NCBI RefSeq assembly: GCF_000720135.1
Contig: NZ_JOIU01000006.1
Coordinates: 124,001-188,000 of the forward strand
Source: Streptomyces sp. NRRL S-1022
Lineage (GTDB): Bacteria > Actinomycetota > Actinomycetes > Streptomycetales > Streptomycetaceae
DNA length: 64,000 nucleotides
Direction of reading: 5' to 3'
In this document: positions 1 to 7,766 of the stretch, piece after piece
How positions within the stretch are numbered: the stretch's first letter is position 1
How the letters are laid out: each line of letters begins with the position of its first letter
Program-made: the position numbers and the translations under genes
Notes under the pieces: model-generated
Seen by the model: the letters and a program-made list of their open reading frames with translations, nothing else
Told to the model about the DNA's origin: nothing
Databases searched by the model: none

Positions 1-1
1 G

Positions 2-328
2 ATGGACCCCGCCCCCGCCCTGCGCGCACTGCTGGAGGACCGGGCCCGCCACACCCCCGTACCCGTCCTGGCCGCCCGCTTCCACCGGGGCGTCGCGCGG
101 GCGGTCGCGGACATCTGCTGCCGGGCCCGGGCGGACACCGGCCGCACCACCGTCGCCCTCACCGGCGGTGTCTTCGCCAACGCCCTGCTGGAGGAGGACG
201 CCGCCGCGCTGCTCACCACGGCCGGCTTCACCGTCCTCCGGCACGGCGAGGTACCCCCGAACGACGGCGGCCTGGCACTCGGCCAGCTGATGGTCGCGGG
301 AACAGCAGCCAACCACGAGACGGAGTGA
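2..328 (+). CDS. hypF: HypF carbamoyltransferase, C-terminal fragment (cut by window edge)
   Basis: This is the last ~108 residues of HypF, which makes the carbamoyl group that becomes the cyanide ligands of the hydrogenase Fe site. The tail carries the family hallmarks TGGVFAN and PPNDGGLALGQ, which belong to the Kae1/YgjD-like domain. The first in-frame ATG is at base 2, but a HypF is normally ~750 residues, so the true start lies to the left of the window. The stop is followed 3 bp later by hypC, so the two are co-transcribed. The identification is strong; only the 5' part is missing. Confidence 0.93.
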   Translation: MDPAPALRALLEDRARHTPVPVLAARFHRGVARAVADICCRARADTGRTTVALTGGVFANALLEEDAAALLTTAGFTVLRHGEVPPNDGGLALGQLMVAGTAANHETE

Positions 329-331
329 CCC

Positions 332-622
332 ATGTGTCTGGCAGTGCCCGGCAAGGTCGTGTCCATCGACCACCGCGCCGACCCGCTCACCGGCCTGATC
401 GACTTCGGCGGCGTACACAAACAGGCCTGCCTGGAGTACCTCCCCGACATCCAGGTGGGCGAGTACGTCATCGTCCACGTCGGCTTCGCGCTGCAGCGCC
501 TGGACGAGGAGTCGGCCCGGGCCTCCCTGGAGCTGTTCGGGCAGCTCGGGCTGCTGGAGGAGGAGTTCGGCGACGCCTGGGAACAGGCGGCACGCCAGGA
601 GAGCGGAAGTGAGGCCCGGTGA
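332..622 (+). CDS. hypC: HypC/HybG-type hydrogenase maturation chaperone
   Basis: The 96-residue protein begins [10 protein letters not shown], the diagnostic HypC N-terminus. Cys2 binds the Fe(CN)2CO precursor while it is being built with HypD and delivers it to the large-subunit precursor. The length fits the family (75-100 residues). The gene sits 3 bp after hypF and its stop overlaps the hypD GTG start by 4 bp, so the two partners of the HypCD complex are translationally coupled. The family assignment is certain. Confidence 0.96.
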   Translation: MCLAVPGKVVSIDHRADPLTGLIDFGGVHKQACLEYLPDIQVGEYVIVHVGFALQRLDEESARASLELFGQLGLLEEEFGDAWEQAARQESGSEAR

Positions 623-1764
623 AGTACATCGACGAGTTCAACGACCCGGAACTGGCGCGCCGGCTGCTGGACGAGATCCGGTCCACGGCGACCCGGCCCT
701 GGGCCCTGATGGAGGTCTGCGGCGGCCAGACCCACTCCATCATCCGCCACGGCATCGACCAACTGCTCCCGGACAACGTGGAGTTGATCCACGGCCCGGG
801 CTGCCCGGTCTGTGTGACACCCCTCGACGTCATCGACAAGGCCCTGGCGATCGCCGCACGCCCCGAGGTGATCTTCTGTTCCTTCGGGGACATGCTGCGC
901 GTGCCCGGTACCGGCCGGGACCTGTTCCGGGTCAAGGGCGAGGGCGGTGACGTCCGGGTGGTCTACTCACCGCTGGACGCCGTGGACCTGGCCCGCAAGC
1001 ACCCCGACCGGCAGGTGGTGTTCTTCGCCATCGGCTTCGAGACGACCGCCCCCGCCAACGCCATGGCCGTGCACCAGGCCCGCCGCCTGGGCCTGGCCAA
1101 CTTCAGCCTGCTGGTCTCCCACGTCCGGGTCCCCCCGGCGATCGAGGCCATCATGACCGCCCCCGACTGCCGGGTGCGCGGCTTCCTCGCCGCCGGGCAC
1201 GTGTGCAGCGTGATGGGCACCGCCGAGTACCCGGACCTCGCCGAGAAGCACCGCGTCCCGGTCGTCGTCACCGGCTTCGAACCGCTGGACATCCTCGAAG
1301 GCATCCGCCGCGCCGTCCACCAGCTGGAACGCGGGGAGCACCGGGTGGAGAACGCCTACCCCCGCGCGGTGCGGGAGCAGGGCAACCCGGCGGCCGTCCG
1401 CATGATCGAGGAGGTCTTCGAGGTCACCGACCGCAACTGGCGGGGCATCGGCCGCATCCCGGACAGCGGCTGGCGGCTCACCGACGCCTTCCGCGCCTAC
1501 GACGCCGAGCACCGCTTCGACGTCACCGGCATCCGCACCGAGGAACCCGCCGAATGCCGCGCGGGCGAGGTCCTCCAGGGCCTGATCAAACCCACCGAGT
1601 GCGCGGCGTTCGGCACCACCTGCACCCCGCGCACCCCGCTCGGCGCCACCATGGTCTCCACCGAGGGCGCCTGTGCGGCCTACTACCTGTACCGCAGGAT
1701 GACCGAGACACCGGCACCCCAGGGGTCCCGGATCCCGCGCGAGGAGATGAACCCCGTTGGCTGA
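619..1764 (+). CDS. hypD: HypD, Fe-S scaffold for the hydrogenase Fe(CN)2CO cofactor
   Basis: The 381-residue protein has the HypD cysteine signatures [11 protein letters not shown] and [10 protein letters not shown] near its N-terminus, and a C-terminal cysteine region (CGTTC-like, around [10 protein letters not shown]) that helps hold the [4Fe-4S] cluster. HypD with HypC assembles the iron centre of [NiFe]-hydrogenases. The start is a GTG in a 4-bp overlap with the hypC stop, and the end overlaps the hypE start by 8 bp. The length matches the usual 360-380 residues. Confidence 0.96.
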   Translation: MKYIDEFNDPELARRLLDEIRSTATRPWALMEVCGGQTHSIIRHGIDQLLPDNVELIHGPGCPVCVTPLDVIDKALAIAARPEVIFCSFGDMLRVPGTGRDLFRVKGEGGDVRVVYSPLDAVDLARKHPDRQVVFFAIGFETTAPANAMAVHQARRLGLANFSLLVSHVRVPPAIEAIMTAPDCRVRGFLAAGHVCSVMGTAEYPDLAEKHRVPVVVTGFEPLDILEGIRRAVHQLERGEHRVENAYPRAVREQGNPAAVRMIEEVFEVTDRNWRGIGRIPDSGWRLTDAFRAYDAEHRFDVTGIRTEEPAECRAGEVLQGLIKPTECAAFGTTCTPRTPLGATMVSTEGACAAYYLYRRMTETPAPQGSRIPREEMNPVG

Positions 1765-2839
1765 CCTCGCCACCGAATCCCCCCAGGCGGTCGTCGACCC
1801 CGCGAACTGGACCTGCCCCGCCCCCCTGCGCGACCAGCCGGTCGTCGTCATGGGCCACGGCGGCGGCGGCGCCCTGTCGGCGGAGCTGATGCAGCAGGTC
1901 TTCGCACCCGCCTACGGCAACCCCACCCTGGCCGCCCTCACCGACTCGGCCGTCCTCGGCCTCGGCGGGACCCGGCTGGCCTTCTCCACCGACTCCTACG
2001 TCGTACGGCCGCTGTTCTTCCCCGGCGGCAGCGTCGGCGACCTCGCCGTCAACGGCACCGTCAACGACCTGGCCATGAGCGGCGCCCGGCCCGCGTACCT
2101 GTCCGCCGCCTTCATCCTGGAGGAGGGCGTGGAACTGGCCGTCGTGGAGCGCGTGGCGCGCGCCGTCGGCGCGGCGGCCGAGGCGGCCGGCGTCACCATC
2201 GCCACCGGCGACACCAAGGTGGTCGAGTCCGGGCACGGCGACGGCGTCTACCTCACCACCGCCGGCGTCGGCCTCGTCCCCGAGGGCGTCGACATCCGCC
2301 CGCAGCGCGCCCGGCCCGGCGACGCCGTCCTCGTCAGCGGCCCCGTAGGCCTGCACGGCGTGGCCGTCATGAGCGTGCGGGAGGGCCTGGAGTTCGGCGT
2401 GGAGATCACCTCCGACACCGCGCCGCTCGCCGGCCTGGTCGCGGCCATGCTGGCGGTCACCCCGGACCTCCACGTGCTGCGGGACCCCACCCGCGGCGGC
2501 CTCGGCGCCTCCCTCAACGAGATCGCCCGCGCCTCCGGAACCGGTGTACGGCTGCGGGAGCGGGCGATCCCGGTGCCGGACGAGGTCGCGAACGCCTGCG
2601 GCTTCCTGGGCCTCGACCCGCTGTACGTCGCCAACGAGGGCCGGCTCGTCGCCTTCGTGCCCCCGGAGCACGCCGACGCCGTCCTGGCGGCGATGCGCGC
2701 CCACCCGCAGGGCGCCGGCGCGACCCGCATCGGCGAATGCGTGGCCGACCACCCGGGCATGGTGGTCGTCGCCACCGCGCTCGGCGGCACCCGGGTGCTG
2801 GACCTGCCGCTCGGCGAGCAGCTGCCCCGGATCTGCTGA
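1757..2839 (+). CDS. hypE: HypE carbamoyl dehydratase
   Basis: HypE dehydrates the carbamoyl group, received from HypF on its C-terminal cysteine, to a thiocyanate that becomes the Fe-bound cyanide. The 360-residue protein has the early glycine-rich stretch HGGGGALS, PurM-like ATP-binding sequence ([26 protein letters not shown]) and ends in the invariant PRIC, so the catalytic terminal Cys is intact. The start is TTG at 1757, inside hypD; a later start would remove conserved N-terminal sequence only if placed beyond residue ~30. It is the last gene of the rightward hyp operon. Confidence 0.95.
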   Translation: MADLATESPQAVVDPANWTCPAPLRDQPVVVMGHGGGGALSAELMQQVFAPAYGNPTLAALTDSAVLGLGGTRLAFSTDSYVVRPLFFPGGSVGDLAVNGTVNDLAMSGARPAYLSAAFILEEGVELAVVERVARAVGAAAEAAGVTIATGDTKVVESGHGDGVYLTTAGVGLVPEGVDIRPQRARPGDAVLVSGPVGLHGVAVMSVREGLEFGVEITSDTAPLAGLVAAMLAVTPDLHVLRDPTRGGLGASLNEIARASGTGVRLRERAIPVPDEVANACGFLGLDPLYVANEGRLVAFVPPEHADAVLAAMRAHPQGAGATRIGECVADHPGMVVVATALGGTRVLDLPLGEQLPRIC

Positions 2840-2846
2840 GCCGCCC

Positions 2847-2875
2847 CCCGGCCCCGCCGTCAGGCCGGGGCCGGG
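2847..2875. terminator. Hairpin between convergent hypE and hypA
   Basis: A 10-bp GC-only inverted repeat (CCCGGCCCCG at 2847-2856 against CGGGGCCGGG at 2866-2875) lies between the convergent stops of hypE and hypA and overlaps the last codons of hypA. There is no T-tract, as is usual for Streptomyces hairpin terminators. It could act in both directions. Confidence 0.55.
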
Positions 2876-3216
2876 ACCGGCGCGACCCCCGTGATCTCCA
2901 GCTCCCGTCCGCCGCGCAGTTCCTGCGACGGCCGGTCGCAGCCCGGGCACCAGAAGAACGGCGGCATGCCGACCGCGAACTCCTCGGCGCACCCGCCGCA
3001 CCAGGCTCGCGCCGGCACCTGCTCCACGATCAGCCGGGCCCCGGCGAGGGCCGTGCCGTCGCGGGCCACCTCGAAGGCGAAGTGCAGCGCGTCCGGGACG
3101 ACACCGGCCAGCTCACCGACCCTGACCGTCACCGACGACACGCCGTCCGCGCCGTCCGCGCGGGCGATCTCCGCCGCCTGTTCCACGATCGCGGTCGCGA
3201 TCGACAGCTCGTGCAC
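2860..3216 (-). CDS. hypA: HypA nickel metallochaperone
   Basis: The 118-residue protein starts MHELSIA; His2 and the N-terminus form the nickel site that hands Ni to the large-subunit precursor. A zinc-ribbon follows, with two CxxC pairs (CGGC and CPGC) in the C-terminal half. It is the last gene of the leftward operon that also carries the structural subunits. Its usual partner HypB (GTPase) is not in the window and is presumably to the left of hypF. Confidence 0.95.
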   Translation of the reverse strand: MHELSIATAIVEQAAEIARADGADGVSSVTVRVGELAGVVPDALHFAFEVARDGTALAGARLIVEQVPARAWCGGCAEEFAVGMPPFFWCPGCDRPSQELRGGRELEITGVAPVPAPA

Positions 3217-3223
3217 GCCGGCC

Positions 3224-3436
3224 TCACGGGTACCGGTGGCCCGCGCGCAGGCCGCCGGTCATCCGGTAGATCCGCAACTCGCGCACGATACCCGGCAGTT
3301 CCTTGACCAGCAGGGCCGCGGCCAGACTGCCGGCCACCGCGGCCTGGGCCGCGAGCAGCTGCCGTCCCGAGATCCCCCGCCGTACGGTCCGTCTTCTCAT
3401 GCCCATGTTCATGACGGTCACTTTCTGCTCCCTCAT
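3224..3436 (-). CDS. Small single-pass membrane protein, DUF6893-like
   Basis: The 70-residue basic protein has an Arg-rich N-terminus, one hydrophobic segment (about residues 26-45, AAQAAVAGSLAAALLV) and then the pattern LPGIVRELRIYRM, which resembles the very short DUF6893 family of actinobacteria. The start ATG overlaps the stop of the upstream 68-residue gene as ATGA, which supports translation from 3436, although an internal ATG at 3412 is possible. It lies between that gene and hypA in the hydrogenase operon. Its role is unknown; membrane anchoring or quality control of the enzyme complex is only a guess. Confidence 0.6.
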   Translation of the reverse strand: MREQKVTVMNMGMRRRTVRRGISGRQLLAAQAAVAGSLAAALLVKELPGIVRELRIYRMTGGLRAGHRYP

Positions 3437-3639
3437 CCCGGCGAGATGTTCGGCATGTCCTTCACCAGGGCGTCATGCCGTTTCCAGTGGATACCGGTGG
3501 AGCGGCGCGCGTCGGAGCTGCCGTCCTCGTGGTGTCCTTGCTGCTGCTTGTAGGGGCCCTTGTTGCCCTGGTGCAGTCCGCGCACGTGGGTGGGCGTGTC
3601 GGGCTTCGCCTGGGGGCGGCCCACTCGGATGCTGCCCAT
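3433..3639 (-). CDS. Small hydrophilic 68-residue protein of the hydrogenase operon
   Basis: This short gene starts at ATG 3639 behind a strong ribosome site (GGAAGGAG with an 8-nt spacer) and ends in an ATGA overlap with the next gene. The product is very polar, rich in Gly, His, Lys and Gln, with no hydrophobic core, so it may be partly disordered. The start MGSIRVGRPQ and the end LVKDMPNISPG look like conserved sequence rather than random translation. No function is known to me. Its place between the DUF5947-like gene and hypA ties it to hydrogenase assembly. Confidence 0.65.
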   Translation of the reverse strand: MGSIRVGRPQAKPDTPTHVRGLHQGNKGPYKQQQGHHEDGSSDARRSTGIHWKRHDALVKDMPNISPG

Positions 3640-3659
3640 CTGGGGTCTCCTTCCGGTCC

Positions 3660-4256
3660 TCACGACCGCTCGGTCAGCTCCTCGAAGAACTCTTCCACCG
3701 CCGGCCAGAGCCGGCCGCCACCGGACAGGCCCTGCCACTCGCGGCGGACCAGGGCGATCATCCGGTAGCAGTCGTCGACCGGCACGATCCAGTGTGCGTC
3801 GAAGCCGCGCACCGTGTTCACCAGCAGCGCCTCGACATCCGGGGTCATGGCGGCGAGCTGCGGCACCGCGCCGGCCAGCCGCTGCCAGGCCGCCGCGTCC
3901 ACCTCCCACCGCATGGCCCCCGCCGGACTAGGGCCCTGCGCGGTCACCGTGCCGTCGGAGCGCGGCACGAAGAACACCAGCCCCACCGGGACGCCCAGCA
4001 CGCCGGTGTCGACGGGCGGCAGCCGCAGCCGGCGCCGGGGCACGAGCCGGTAGCGGCCCTCGCCCACCGCGCCGTCGGCGAACAGCACCGAGCAGGGCCC
4101 GCACACGCACCGGACCTCGGCGGCCCCGGTGTCGTACAGGTGGGCGTGCTCCACGGCCACGCGGGCCGCGCACAGCTCGCAGACCTCGGCCTCGTCCCGC
4201 CCCGCCCGGTCGGCGGCGGAGCGGATCACCCGGGCCAGCGCGCCGCGCGCGGTCAC
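3660..4256 (-). CDS. DUF5947-type hydrogenase-associated protein
   Basis: From a GTG at 4256 (GTGA overlap with the upstream NifU-like gene) the product is 198 residues. It has a CxxC (CELC) near the N-terminus and a CVCGPC stretch ~25 residues later, which together look like a small zinc or Fe-S knuckle. A conserved-looking body follows, containing PVGLVFFVP, a WQRLAG segment and FDAHWIVPVDDCYRMIALVR. This matches the DUF5947 family as I remember it, which co-occurs with actinobacterial hydrogenases. No enzyme activity is known; a maturation or electron-transfer role is inferred from position only. Confidence 0.75.
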   Translation of the reverse strand: MTARGALARVIRSAADRAGRDEAEVCELCAARVAVEHAHLYDTGAAEVRCVCGPCSVLFADGAVGEGRYRLVPRRRLRLPPVDTGVLGVPVGLVFFVPRSDGTVTAQGPSPAGAMRWEVDAAAWQRLAGAVPQLAAMTPDVEALLVNTVRGFDAHWIVPVDDCYRMIALVRREWQGLSGGGRLWPAVEEFFEELTERS

Positions 4257-4807
4257 CGCGCCTCCTGGGGCAGGACCCGGCGCTTGATCGTGCCGAGCGG
4301 TACGAACGCGGGGGCCGGCCGGCGCTCCGGGGCGACGGGCTCGACCGCCTCCAGCTCCGGCGCCACCGCGAGGACCGCGGCCCGCACGGCCTCCAGCGGG
4401 TCGGCCGAACCGCCGCCGCCGCAGCCCGCACCGCAGCCGCCGGTGCTCAGCCGCACCCGGGCCACCCGCCCGTCGACGCCGGCCCACTCCAGGTCGCCGC
4501 CGCGCTCGCGGACCGCGGGCCGCAGCTTCTCCACCGCGCGGGCGGCCCGCCGCTCGGGCGGCTCCGGATGGATGTCGTGCAGGACGAGCAGGTGCCCGAG
4601 CAGCTCGTCCTCGGCCAGCCGCTCCGCAAGCGGCTGATCCGCGAGGTCCAGCACCCGGGCGAGGGCCTCGCCGTAGACCTCGGTCAGCAGCCGCACCGCC
4701 TCCAGCGCCGGGCCCGGCACGGTCTCCAGGCCGGCCAGCACCTCGTCGAGCCGGGCGAGGCGCGCCTCGACCGCCGGGTCGGGCAGCCGTACGGCGGTCT
4801 CAGCCAT
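4253..4807 (-). CDS. NifU C-terminal-domain-like protein
   Basis: The 184-residue protein has a helical N-terminal part (about 1-90) and a C-terminal NifU/NFU-like segment. There LSTGGCGAGC precedes a helix and the ending APELEAVEPV, the usual NFU pattern. The Cys pair is spaced CxxxC instead of the CxxC that normally holds a [4Fe-4S] cluster, so cluster binding may be altered. It overlaps the hydrogenase large-subunit gene by 8 bp and the next gene by 4 bp. A role in providing Fe-S clusters to the small subunit is a reasonable inference. Confidence 0.8.
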   Translation of the reverse strand: MAETAVRLPDPAVEARLARLDEVLAGLETVPGPALEAVRLLTEVYGEALARVLDLADQPLAERLAEDELLGHLLVLHDIHPEPPERRAARAVEKLRPAVRERGGDLEWAGVDGRVARVRLSTGGCGAGCGGGGSADPLEAVRAAVLAVAPELEAVEPVAPERRPAPAFVPLGTIKRRVLPQEAR

Positions 4808-6593
4808 GGTTGGCTCCGTACGTCGGCGAGTGCACGGTGGTCAGGGTCTTGCCCTTGCCCATGTACATGTGGACGCCGCACGGCAGACAGGGGTCGAAGC
4901 TGCGGACGGTGCGCATGATGTCGACGCCCTTGAAGTCGTCGGGCCCGTTCTCCTCGAAGATCGGCTGGCCCTGCACGGCGTCCTCGTACGGGCCGGGGGT
5001 GCCGTAGATGTCGCGTGGGCTGGCGTTCCACGGGGTGGGCGGGTACGGGTGGTAGTTGGCGATCTTCTTGTCCCGGATCACCAGGTGGTGCGAGAGGACA
5101 CCGCGCACCGCCTCGTGGAAGCCGCAGCCGATCGACTCGTCCGGCACCTCGAAGTTCTCGTACACCTTGGTGTCGCCGTTGCGCAGCATCCCCATCGCCT
5201 CCTCCAGGAACTGCAGCGCCATGGCGGCGGCGTAGGCGATGAAGTACGGCCGGGCGCGGTCCCGTTCGAGGGTGTTGCTCCACTTCGGGATGCGCCACTC
5301 CAGGGTCGTCTCCGGCAGCTTCTCGCCCCTGGGCAGGGTGATGCGGATGCCGCCGCCGGTGGTCTTGACGTACGGCGTGTCGACCAGGCCGCTCAGCGCG
5401 GTCGACCAGAGCCGGGCGAGGGGGCCGCCACCGGTGTCCAGGGCGAGGTGCTCACCCGTCCCCGGGTGGTACCAGCGCGGGCTCATCACCCAGCTGTAGT
5501 TGCCCTCGAAGTCCCGCTTCTGCGGCACCGGCACGGTGGTCTGGTTCCACGGGTGCCGCATGTCGACGGGGTTGCCGAGCGGGTCGTGGGTGACGAACGG
5601 CTCCTCGTTGACCCAGTCCTCGTAGAAGGAGCTGCCCAGCATGATGCGCAGGCCGAGGTTGATGTCGATGAGGTTGTTGGTGACGAGCTGACCGTCCACG
5701 ATGATGCCCGGCGTGACGTACATCGCCCGGCCCCACTCGTTCATCGTCGCGTAGCGGTAGTCGACGACGTCCGGGTTCTGGAAGGCACCCCAGCAGCCCA
5801 GCATGATGCGGCGCTTGCCGACCTCCTCGTAGCCGGGCAGGGCCTCGTAGAAGAAGTCGAAGACGTCGTCGTTCATCGCCACCGCCTTCTTGATGAAGTC
5901 GATGACGCGCATCAGCCGGCTGAGGTAGTCGGTGAAGGTGTTCGGCTGCGGCATCGTGCCGACCCCGCCCGGGTACAGCGTGGAGGGGTGCACGTGCCGT
6001 CCCTCCATCAGGCAGAACATCTCCCGGGTGATCCGGCTGACCTTCAGCGCCTCCTTGTAGACCTCGCCCTCGAAGGGGTTGAAGGCCTTCATGATCTCGG
6101 CGATGGTCCGGTAGCCGTGGACGTCCCCACGGGGTGCGTCGGTGCGCTCGGCGCGGGCCAGGACACCGGGGTTGGTGGCCTTGACCATCGCCTCGCAGAA
6201 GTCCACGAAGACCAGGTTGTCCTGGAAGATCGTGTGGTCGAAGATGTACTCCGCCGCCTCGCCGAGGTTGGTGATGTGCTCGGCCAGTTTCGGCGGCTTG
6301 ACGCCGTAGGCCATCTGCTGGGCGTAGTTGGAGCAGGTGGTGTGGTTGTCGCCGCAGATGCCGCAGATGCGCGAGGTGATGAACCCGGCGTCCCGCGGGT
6401 CCTTGCCCTTCATGAACACCGAGTAGCCGCGGAACAGCGACGAGGTGCTGTGGCACTCCACGACTTCCCGGTTGGCGAAGTCGATCTTCGTGTAGATGCC
6501 CAGGTTGCCGATGATCCGGGTGATGGGGTCCCAGGACATGTCGACGAGCTGGGCGGGTTTGCGTTCTGTGGGCCGGGACTCGGTGGTGGTCAT
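4800..6593 (-). CDS. hhyL: [NiFe]-hydrogenase large subunit, group 1h
   Basis: This is the catalytic subunit of a high-affinity H2-oxidising hydrogenase. It has 597 residues, with the N-terminal nickel motif RICGICGDNHTTC (Cys77 and Cys80) and the C-terminal motif DPCLPCGVH (Cys569 and Cys572). Cleavage after His575 by a specific endopeptidase would remove 22 residues. The sequence style (IIGNLGIYTKIDF, FRGYSVFMKGKDPRDA) is that of the actinobacterial group 1h enzyme known to scavenge atmospheric H2 in Streptomyces spores. It lies 84 bp after hhyS and overlaps the NifU-like gene. No maturation endopeptidase gene is visible in the window. Confidence 0.96.
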   Translation of the reverse strand: MTTTESRPTERKPAQLVDMSWDPITRIIGNLGIYTKIDFANREVVECHSTSSLFRGYSVFMKGKDPRDAGFITSRICGICGDNHTTCSNYAQQMAYGVKPPKLAEHITNLGEAAEYIFDHTIFQDNLVFVDFCEAMVKATNPGVLARAERTDAPRGDVHGYRTIAEIMKAFNPFEGEVYKEALKVSRITREMFCLMEGRHVHPSTLYPGGVGTMPQPNTFTDYLSRLMRVIDFIKKAVAMNDDVFDFFYEALPGYEEVGKRRIMLGCWGAFQNPDVVDYRYATMNEWGRAMYVTPGIIVDGQLVTNNLIDINLGLRIMLGSSFYEDWVNEEPFVTHDPLGNPVDMRHPWNQTTVPVPQKRDFEGNYSWVMSPRWYHPGTGEHLALDTGGGPLARLWSTALSGLVDTPYVKTTGGGIRITLPRGEKLPETTLEWRIPKWSNTLERDRARPYFIAYAAAMALQFLEEAMGMLRNGDTKVYENFEVPDESIGCGFHEAVRGVLSHHLVIRDKKIANYHPYPPTPWNASPRDIYGTPGPYEDAVQGQPIFEENGPDDFKGVDIMRTVRSFDPCLPCGVHMYMGKGKTLTTVHSPTYGANHG

Positions 6594-6677
6594 CTGCGGT
6601 ACTGCCCCTCGCTGTTCGGGTCGATCGGATCGGTCGGATCGGTGGCGGGACGGGGAAGGGGACGGGAACGGACGGCG

Positions 6678-7766
6678 TCAGGCACGCCAGTGCGGGTCGT
6701 AACCGCTGGTCAGCTTGCTCTTGTTGTGGCGCCACTTGGGCTCGTGGTTCACCAGGTCGTTGGTCAGGCCGCGCAGCCGGCGGACGACCGCCCCGTACGG
6801 CTTGATCACCATCGACGACAGCGTGCCGCCCGGGGGTTCGTCCATGAACGGCATGAAGGCGTCCGGGAAGCTCGGCATCGTGCAGCCGATGCAGATGCCG
6901 CCGACGTTCGGGCAGCCGCCGATGCCGGCCATCCAGCCGCGCTTGGGCACGTTGCAGTTGACCACCGGGCCCCAGCAGCCGACCTTCACCTGGCACTTGG
7001 GGGAGTTGTAGTCCCGCGCGAAGTCGGCCTGCTCGTAGTACGCGGCCCGGTCACAGCCCTCGTGCACGGTCTTCCCGAACAGCCACTGCGGACGCAGCAT
7101 GTGGTCCAGCGGCGGCGGGGGAGCGGCACCGGCCGCGTGCTGGAGCGTCCAGACCAGGGTCTCCATGAAGTTCTCCGGCTGGATCGGGCACCCCGGCACG
7201 TTGACCACCGGCAGCCCCGACCGCGCCTTGAAATCCCAGCCCAGGTAGTCCGCGAGGCCCATGCAGCCCGTCGGGTTGCCGGCCATCGCGTGGATGCCGC
7301 CGAACGTCGCGCAGGTGCCGGCCGCGATCACCGCCCACGCCTTGGGGGCGAGGTCGTCGATCCACTCGTTCAGTGTCTGCGGCTCACCGGTGTCCGGGTG
7401 GTTGCCGAACGACGTCCAGTAGCCCTCGCCCTCGATGATGTTCTGGTTCGGGATCGAGCCTTCGATGACCAGGATGAACGGCTCCAGCTCACCGCGCGCC
7501 GCGGCCCGGTACGGGGCCAGGAAGTGCTCTCCGCCGAGGCTCGGCGAGAGCACCTTGTTGACCAGGTTCACCTTCGGCAGGCCCGGGATGAGGCCGAGCA
7601 CGACGTCCTCGATGGAGGGCTGGCCGGCCGCGGTCAGGGAGACGGTGTCGCCGTCGCAGCTCATGCCCTCCGAGATCCACAGGATGGTGATCTCGTCGAA
7701 GCCCTCCCGTGCCTCGGCCCTGCCGGGCTCGCCCTGGACTTCCGTGGTACCGCTCTGTGTGGTCAT
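6678..7766 (-). CDS. hhyS: [NiFe]-hydrogenase small subunit, group 1h
   Basis: The 362-residue Fe-S subunit starts at ATG 7766, which overlaps the preceding gene as ATGA. EGMSCDGDTVSL contains the proximal-cluster Cys followed by Asp; group 1h enzymes use a 3Cys/1Asp proximal cluster, a feature linked to oxygen tolerance. Further cluster ligands are visible in AGTCATFGG, VNVPGCPIQPEN, HEGCDRA, VGCWGPVVNC and CPNVGGICIGCTMP. There is no Tat signal at the N-terminus, in line with a cytoplasm-facing enzyme. It pairs with the large subunit encoded 84 bp downstream. Confidence 0.96.
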   Translation of the reverse strand: MTTQSGTTEVQGEPGRAEAREGFDEITILWISEGMSCDGDTVSLTAAGQPSIEDVVLGLIPGLPKVNLVNKVLSPSLGGEHFLAPYRAAARGELEPFILVIEGSIPNQNIIEGEGYWTSFGNHPDTGEPQTLNEWIDDLAPKAWAVIAAGTCATFGGIHAMAGNPTGCMGLADYLGWDFKARSGLPVVNVPGCPIQPENFMETLVWTLQHAAGAAPPPPLDHMLRPQWLFGKTVHEGCDRAAYYEQADFARDYNSPKCQVKVGCWGPVVNCNVPKRGWMAGIGGCPNVGGICIGCTMPSFPDAFMPFMDEPPGGTLSSMVIKPYGAVVRRLRGLTNDLVNHEPKWRHNKSKLTSGYDPHWRA

